This document shows, in pieces, positions 19,790 through 20,733 of a stretch of 20,733 nucleotides of DNA. The position numbers and the translations under genes are program-made. Position 1 is the first letter of the stretch; the number at the start of each line of letters is the position of its first letter. Origin of the DNA: CAZNVB01 sp964651495 (lineage in GTDB: Bacteria > Acidobacteriota > Aminicenantia > Aminicenantales > UBA8522); NCBI GenBank assembly GCA_964651495.1, contig CAZYWP010000042.1:1-20733 (forward strand). Reading direction: 5' to 3'. The notes beneath the pieces are model-generated. The model ran no database searches. It saw only the letters and a list, made by a program, of their open reading frames with translations, and was not told the origin of the DNA.

Positions 19790-20733
19790 CTACTCCACAA
19801 TATCCGTGACCGACCCGGCGCCCACCGTCCGTCCGCCCTCGCGGATGGCAAACCGCAGCCCCTTCTCCATCGCCACGTCCGTGATCAACCCGATCTCCAA
19901 ATTCACGTTGTCCCCGGGCATCACCATCTCCACCCCGGGCTGAAGCTTCACCGACCCCGTCACGTCCGTCGTCCGAAAATAAAACTGCGGCCGGTACCCC
20001 GTGAAAAACGGCGTGTGCCGACCCCCCTCCTCCTTCTTCAACGCGTAGATCGACGCCTTGAACCGCCGGTGCGGCGTGATCGACCCCGGCTTCGCCAACA
20101 CCATCCCCCGCTCCACCTCCGCCTTCTCCGTCCCCCGCAACAACACCCCCACATTGTCCCCCGCCATCCCCTCGTCCAACAGCTTCCGAAACATCTCCAC
20201 CCCGGTCACTACCCGCTTCTTCGTCTCCCCAAATCCCACGATCTCCACCTCTTCCCCAACCTTCACCTTTCCCCGCTCCACCCGTCCCGTCACCACCGTC
20301 CCACGTCCAGATATCGTAAAAATGTCCTCTATCGGCATCAAAAACGTCTGGTCCACCAGTCGCACCGGCTGCGGGATGTACGCATCCACCGCATCCATCA
20401 ACTCCAATACCCTCTTGTTCCACTCCAAGTTCAGGTCCCCATCCGACTCCATCGACTTCAACGCGCTCCCCCGAATGATCGGAGTCTTGTCCCCGGAAAA
20501 CTCGTACTTCGTCAATAGCTCCCGCACCTCCAGCTCCACCAAGTCCAATATCTCCGGATCATCCACCAGGTCCACCTTGTTCATGAACACCACAATCTCC
20601 GGCACGTTCACCTGCCGCGCCAACACGATGTGCTCCCGCGTCTGCGGCATCGGCCCATCGTCCGCCGCCACCACCAATATCGCCCCGTCCATCTGCGCCG
20701 CCCCTGTGATCATGTTCTTGATGTAGTCCGCAT
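19790..20733 (-). CDS. tuf: elongation factor Tu (5' end truncated by the window)
   Basis: EF-Tu delivers aminoacyl-tRNA to the ribosomal A site as a GTP complex. The visible 314 codons start in the G domain just after the G3 motif (..ADYIKNMITGAAQMDGAIL). They include the guanine-recognition NKVD and SALK motifs, and cover all of domains 2 and 3 (GRGTVVTGRVERG; PGSITPHRRFKASIYALKKEEGGRHTPFF; RTTDVTG; PGDNV) to the TAG at 19792-19790. P-loop and switch I lie outside. The protein is an ordinary EF-Tu, but codon use is not: TTG for 17 of 25 Leu with no CTC, GCG for nearly all Ala, GTG for nearly all Val, GGG for most Gly. The neighbouring ribosomal genes prefer GCC, GTC and CTC/CTG. The last 20 codons are mixed and hold all GCC and GGC codons. 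Its position before rpsJ is the common str-S10 arrangement. Confidence 0.97.
   Translation of the reverse strand, partial: ADYIKNMITGAAQMDGAILVVAADDGPMPQTREHIVLARQVNVPEIVVFMNKVDLVDDPEILDLVELEVRELLTKYEFSGDKTPIIRGSALKSMESDGDLNLEWNKRVLELMDAVDAYIPQPVRLVDQTFLMPIEDIFTISGRGTVVTGRVERGKVKVGEEVEIVGFGETKKRVVTGVEMFRKLLDEGMAGDNVGVLLRGTEKAEVERGMVLAKPGSITPHRRFKASIYALKKEEGGRHTPFFTGYRPQFYFRTTDVTGSVKLQPGVEMVMPGDNVNLEIGLITDVAMEKGLRFAIREGGRTVGAGSVTDIVE

Noticed and set aside
19635..20726. Long frames on both strands overlapping tuf (262-codon Gly-rich minus frame; 222- and 167-codon plus frames)
   Set aside because: The strong G-ending codon bias of tuf removes stop codons from the other frames. The products are low-complexity (Gly/Asp-rich or Ser/Thr/Pro-rich) and tuf itself is unambiguous.
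1..20733. tRNA or rRNA genes, CRISPR arrays, insertion sequences, phage or defence genes
   Set aside because: I looked on both strands and found none. Apart from the edge fragment, every gene is a recognised housekeeping gene in a conventional arrangement.

Overview
This is a bacterial chromosome segment of moderately high G+C content. It is dominated by the long S10-spc-alpha ribosomal protein cluster on the minus strand, from a truncated tuf at the right edge leftwards to rplQ. Three housekeeping genes on the plus strand (cca, galE and an mltD-like gene) and the start of one secreted-protein gene (minus) occupy the left 4.6 kb. A lipoprotein-type lytic transglycosylase with LysM repeats suggests a diderm (Gram-negative type) cell. 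Adenylate kinase has a four-cysteine zinc LID, and S4, S14, L24 and L36 are all the cysteine-containing forms. The adk-map-infA-rpmJ-rpsM-rpsK-rpsD-rpoA-rplQ order is widespread outside Proteobacteria. An Acidobacteriota/Aminicenantes-like origin is only a guess; nothing here fixes the phylum.

Layout. 1-112 (minus): N-terminus of an exported protein cut by the window edge. 113-423: divergent intergenic region with candidate promoters and GC-rich inverted repeats. 424-2870 (plus): cca and galE, joined by an ATGA overlap. 2871-2937: a strong sigma70-type promoter. 2938-4581 (plus): mltD-like gene, whose stop overlaps the rplQ stop tail-to-tail. 4578-19695 (minus, transcribed right to left): rpsJ-rplC-rplD-rplW-rplB-rpsS-rplV-rpsC-rplP-rpmC-rpsQ-rplN-rplX-rplE-rpsN-rpsH-rplF-rplR-rpsE-rpmD-rplO-secY-adk-map-infA-rpmJ-rpsM-rpsK-rpsD-rpoA-rplQ, 31 genes with no insertion and no gap longer than 39 nt. 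19696-19789: spacer with a GC-rich repeat-like hairpin. 19790-20733 (minus): 3' part of tuf.

Together the minus-strand genes supply ribosomal proteins of both subunits, the RNA polymerase alpha subunit, initiation factor 1, the Sec translocon channel, methionine aminopeptidase and adenylate kinase. Many junctions are 1- or 4-nt stop/start overlaps, which implies translational coupling. Several starts were moved inwards from the longest open frame on Shine-Dalgarno and family-length grounds (rplC, rplW, rplB, rpsS, rplP, rplF, infA), and rpmJ (37 aa) was found by reading the sequence.

I found no undescribed multi-gene system, mobile element, CRISPR array or RNA gene. The most unusual signal is in tuf. 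Its codon choice (TTG for Leu, GCG for Ala, GTG for Val, GGG for Gly) differs sharply from the C-ending preference of the adjoining ribosomal genes, and it changes over the last 20 codons, next to a repeat-like hairpin. Other points worth checking are promoters that almost touch their start codons, the zero-spacer convergent mltD/rplQ junction, and a Glu in place of the first catalytic Asp of the nucleotidyltransferase.
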